Origin: Melaminivora alkalimesophila | Lineage (GTDB): Bacteria; Pseudomonadota; Gammaproteobacteria; Burkholderiales; Burkholderiaceae_C | Length of the DNA: 8,652 nucleotides | Direction of reading: 5' to 3' | NCBI RefSeq assembly: GCF_000282995.1 | Contig: NZ_ALEE01000831.1 | Coordinates: forward strand, 1-8,652 | Shown: one piece after another, positions 6,979 to 8,652 of the stretch | How positions within the stretch are numbered: the first letter of the stretch is position 1 | Layout: the number at the start of each line of letters is the position of its first letter | Notes under the pieces: model-generated | Told to the model about the DNA's origin: nothing | The model's input: the letters and a program-made list of their open reading frames with translations, nothing else | Database searches by the model: none | Made by a program: the position numbers and the translations under genes

Positions 6979-8064
6979 TCAGCGGCCAGCCGCGGCGGTG
7001 GACAGGGCCGCGAAAGTATCGTCCAGCTGCGGCAGCTCGGCGGTGCGCACGTGCTGCTGCAACTGCTGGAGCGAGGACAAGGCGGCCTGGGTCCGGCGCG
7101 AGCCCAGGTCGAAGTAGCGTCCGATGGAGATGCTGGCCGCCTGCATGTCGGCGCGCGCCGAATCCATGCGGCGCGCGAGCACGGCCAGGCGGGCGTTGAG
7201 CAGCTTCAGCTTGAGGTTCTCGCGCAGGAAGTAGGCCTGCTCGGGGGCCAGCAACATGGCCTCGGGATAGTCGATGCGGCGCACGCGCACCAGGCCGCGC
7301 AGCTCGTCGCGCGTGCCTTCCCAGGCGCGCTGCAGGAGGGCGCGCCAGCGGGGCGGATCGGCGGCCGGCGGGTCGCTGGCGGGCGCCGGGCCGGACGGCG
7401 CAGGCTCCTGCGGCCGGCGCATGGCGTGGGCCTGCGCCACTGCCGAGGCGAGCGGCAGGTCCTCCACCTGGCGCACGAGGTCATCCAGGCGGCCGAGCAG
7501 CCCGGCGGTGTCGGTCACGCTGGCGCGCGCCAGGCGCTCCAGGTCCTGCTCGATGGCGCGCTGCACCGGCGCAAGCCGCGGCTGAGCGGCGCGCTCGATG
7601 CGCTGGCTGGCGGATTTCAGTGCCGCGGCCAGGGGCTGGAGGCTGCCCGTCAGCTGCGATTGCTGCTGGGCCAGGCGCAGCGCCGCCTCGATGTCCACCA
7701 CCAGGTTCTCGTCGCGCGTGCGCGACAGGCTGTGCATCAGCTCCTCGAGCTGGGTGCGCTGCAGCGCCACCTCGCCCACACGCGCTTCCAGCACCGCCAG
7801 GCGCCCGGCGGCCTCGCGCGTGAGCTCCTGCGCCTCGCGCGCCATGGCGCGTGCCTCGATGGCTTGGGCGGAGGAATCGGCGCTCTGGCGCGCCAGCTGT
7901 TCCTGGATGGAGGACAGGCGCTGCCACAGCAGCAGGGAGCTGGCCAGGGCCGCCATCGCCACCAGGCCCAGCAGCACGCTGCCCGCGCGCCCGGCGGGGC
8001 TGCTGCCCTGCGGCGCGGGGGGCGCAAGCGGTGGGCTGTGTCCGGCGATCGGCTCAGTCGACAT
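6979..8064 (-). CDS. hemX: HemX family membrane protein of the haem operon
   Basis: The 361-aa product has a Pro/Ala-rich cytoplasmic start (1-27), a single transmembrane helix at about 28-47 and a long coiled-coil stretch (about 50-115). A helical domain follows, containing the family signature LLAPEQAYFLRENLKLKLLNARLAVLARR (271-299, described by its key Pro274, Tyr278, Arg281, Asn283). A Pro-rich linker lies at 217-238. HemX proteins are often annotated as uroporphyrinogen-III C-methyltransferases, but nothing here resembles an SAM-dependent CobA/CysG domain, so I would not use that name. The role in haem synthesis is undefined. The start overlaps the hemD stop by 11 bp and has a weak ribosome site, which suggests translational coupling to hemD. 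Confidence 0.92.
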   Translation of the reverse strand: MSTEPIAGHSPPLAPPAPQGSSPAGRAGSVLLGLVAMAALASSLLLWQRLSSIQEQLARQSADSSAQAIEARAMAREAQELTREAAGRLAVLEARVGEVALQRTQLEELMHSLSRTRDENLVVDIEAALRLAQQQSQLTGSLQPLAAALKSASQRIERAAQPRLAPVQRAIEQDLERLARASVTDTAGLLGRLDDLVRQVEDLPLASAVAQAHAMRRPQEPAPSGPAPASDPPAADPPRWRALLQRAWEGTRDELRGLVRVRRIDYPEAMLLAPEQAYFLRENLKLKLLNARLAVLARRMDSARADMQAASISIGRYFDLGSRRTQAALSSLQQLQQHVRTAELPQLDDTFAALSTAAAGR

Positions 8065-8652
8065 GGTCGAAGGATTCTATCGAGGCGGCGACCTCGCTCG
8101 CACAGGGGCGGGATTGCCGAACCCGTCCAAAGCCGGCGGCGTGTGCGGCCGTGGCGATGCGCGGGTGCGTGGCCACGGCGCGCGCCTGCCGCCACGACTG
8201 GCCGGGCAGGAGCGCCTGCAGGTGCCCCAGCGCCTCGGAGCTGCTGAACAGCCAGATGCTGCCGTCCGCCGCGGCGGCTTCGGCCAGTCGCCGGCCTGCT
8301 GCGTCGAGCACCGGGCGCGCGCGCGCGTAGGCGGCGACGAATTCCACTTCGGCGCCGGCGGCCTGCAGCTGCTGGCCCAGCCAAGGGCGGCCATGGCCGC
8401 CCACCGCCGCTGCATGGGCCGAACTGGCGCCGCGCACCACCAGCACGCGGTCGCCAGGCCGCAGGCGTGGCGCCACCATCGGCCACAGTGCCTCGGACTC
8501 GAACTGCGGACTGTCTGCCGGCGGGGCGTCGATGGCGCCGGCCGGCACACCCGCCTGCAGCAAGGCCCGCACCGTGCCCGGCCCGGGGGCCCAGGCGCGC
8601 GTGCCGCCGCCCTCCAGCGCGGCGCGCAGCGCCGCCGGCAGCGGCTGGCCCC
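8054..8652 (-). CDS. hemD: Uroporphyrinogen-III synthase HemD, C-terminal part
   Basis: The frame is open to the right edge, so the start is off the window; 198 residues are visible of roughly 250-260 expected. HemD closes hydroxymethylbilane into uroporphyrinogen III with inversion of ring D. Features seen include AWAPGPGTVRALLQAGVPAG near the start of the visible part, SPQFESEALWPM, GDRVLVVRG, WLGQQLQAAGAEVEFVAAYAR, WLFSSSEALGHL and ARAVATHPRIATAAHAAGFGRV, ending in VAASIES: the order and wording of the HemD second lobe. In HemD the enzyme fold is poorly conserved, so identification rests on this overall pattern plus the hemX-hemY context. hemC would be expected upstream, off the window. 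The stop lies within the first codons of hemX. Confidence 0.9.
   Translation of the reverse strand, partial: GQPLPAALRAALEGGGTRAWAPGPGTVRALLQAGVPAGAIDAPPADSPQFESEALWPMVAPRLRPGDRVLVVRGASSAHAAAVGGHGRPWLGQQLQAAGAEVEFVAAYARARPVLDAAGRRLAEAAAADGSIWLFSSSEALGHLQALLPGQSWRQARAVATHPRIATAAHAAGFGRVRQSRPCASEVAASIESFDHVD

Noticed and set aside
5499..8247. Two long plus-strand open frames (5499-7199 and 6880-8247) opposite hemY and hemX
   Set aside because: They are Gln/Arg/Ala/Gly-rich shadows of well-supported minus-strand genes.

Overview
The window is GC-rich, tightly packed bacterial chromosome. Protein content and codon use suggest a betaproteobacterium, most likely of the Comamonadaceae (Acidovorax/Alicycliphilus-like). 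The supporting signs are a hemD-hemX-hemY run, a small Trp-rich protein of the betaproteobacterial type, a c551/c552-type cytochrome, and an acetyl-CoA synthetase whose C-terminal wording is typical of this group. That placement is inference; no rRNA or other marker is present.

Left block (1-1405, minus strand): the start of a permease gene (proW-like, cut by the window edge), preceded in the same operon by proV. ProV is the ATPase of a glycine betaine/proline ABC importer and carries tandem CBS-type regulatory domains. Its start is a GTG with a strong ribosome binding site.

Middle block (1406-2092): a long divergent intergenic region between proV (minus) and acs (plus). It has no convincing gene. 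It does hold several palindromes, a perfect TATAAT on the minus strand, and an AT-rich cluster of dyads with three copies of GTGGTA next to acs. It probably serves both genes and would give proV a leader of almost 500 bases.

Acetate block (2093-4278, plus strand): a complete acs gene of 665 aa with all expected active-site motifs, followed by an unusual 3' region. A 14-bp perfect stem spans the acs stop codon. A 54-bp sequence that includes the last codons of acs is repeated exactly 127 bp downstream. Another hairpin lies between the two copies, and a GC-rich stem with a T run (terminator) follows.

Small-gene block (4404-5644): a two-helix membrane protein with a coiled-coil tail (LapA/DUF1049-like), a bidirectional terminator, a convergent periplasmic cytochrome c551/c552, and divergent from that an 80-aa Trp-rich membrane protein of unknown function.

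Right block (5676-8652, minus strand): the tetrapyrrole-associated run hemD (N-terminus off the window), hemX and hemY. hemD and hemX overlap by 11 bp and hemX-hemY are 19 bp apart, so they look like one operon. hemY converges on the Trp-rich gene.

I see no prophage, transposase, CRISPR array, tRNA or rRNA. The gene content is ordinary core metabolism. The parts that are not explained by known genes are the hairpin/repeat array at the acs 3' end and the structured proV-acs intergenic region.
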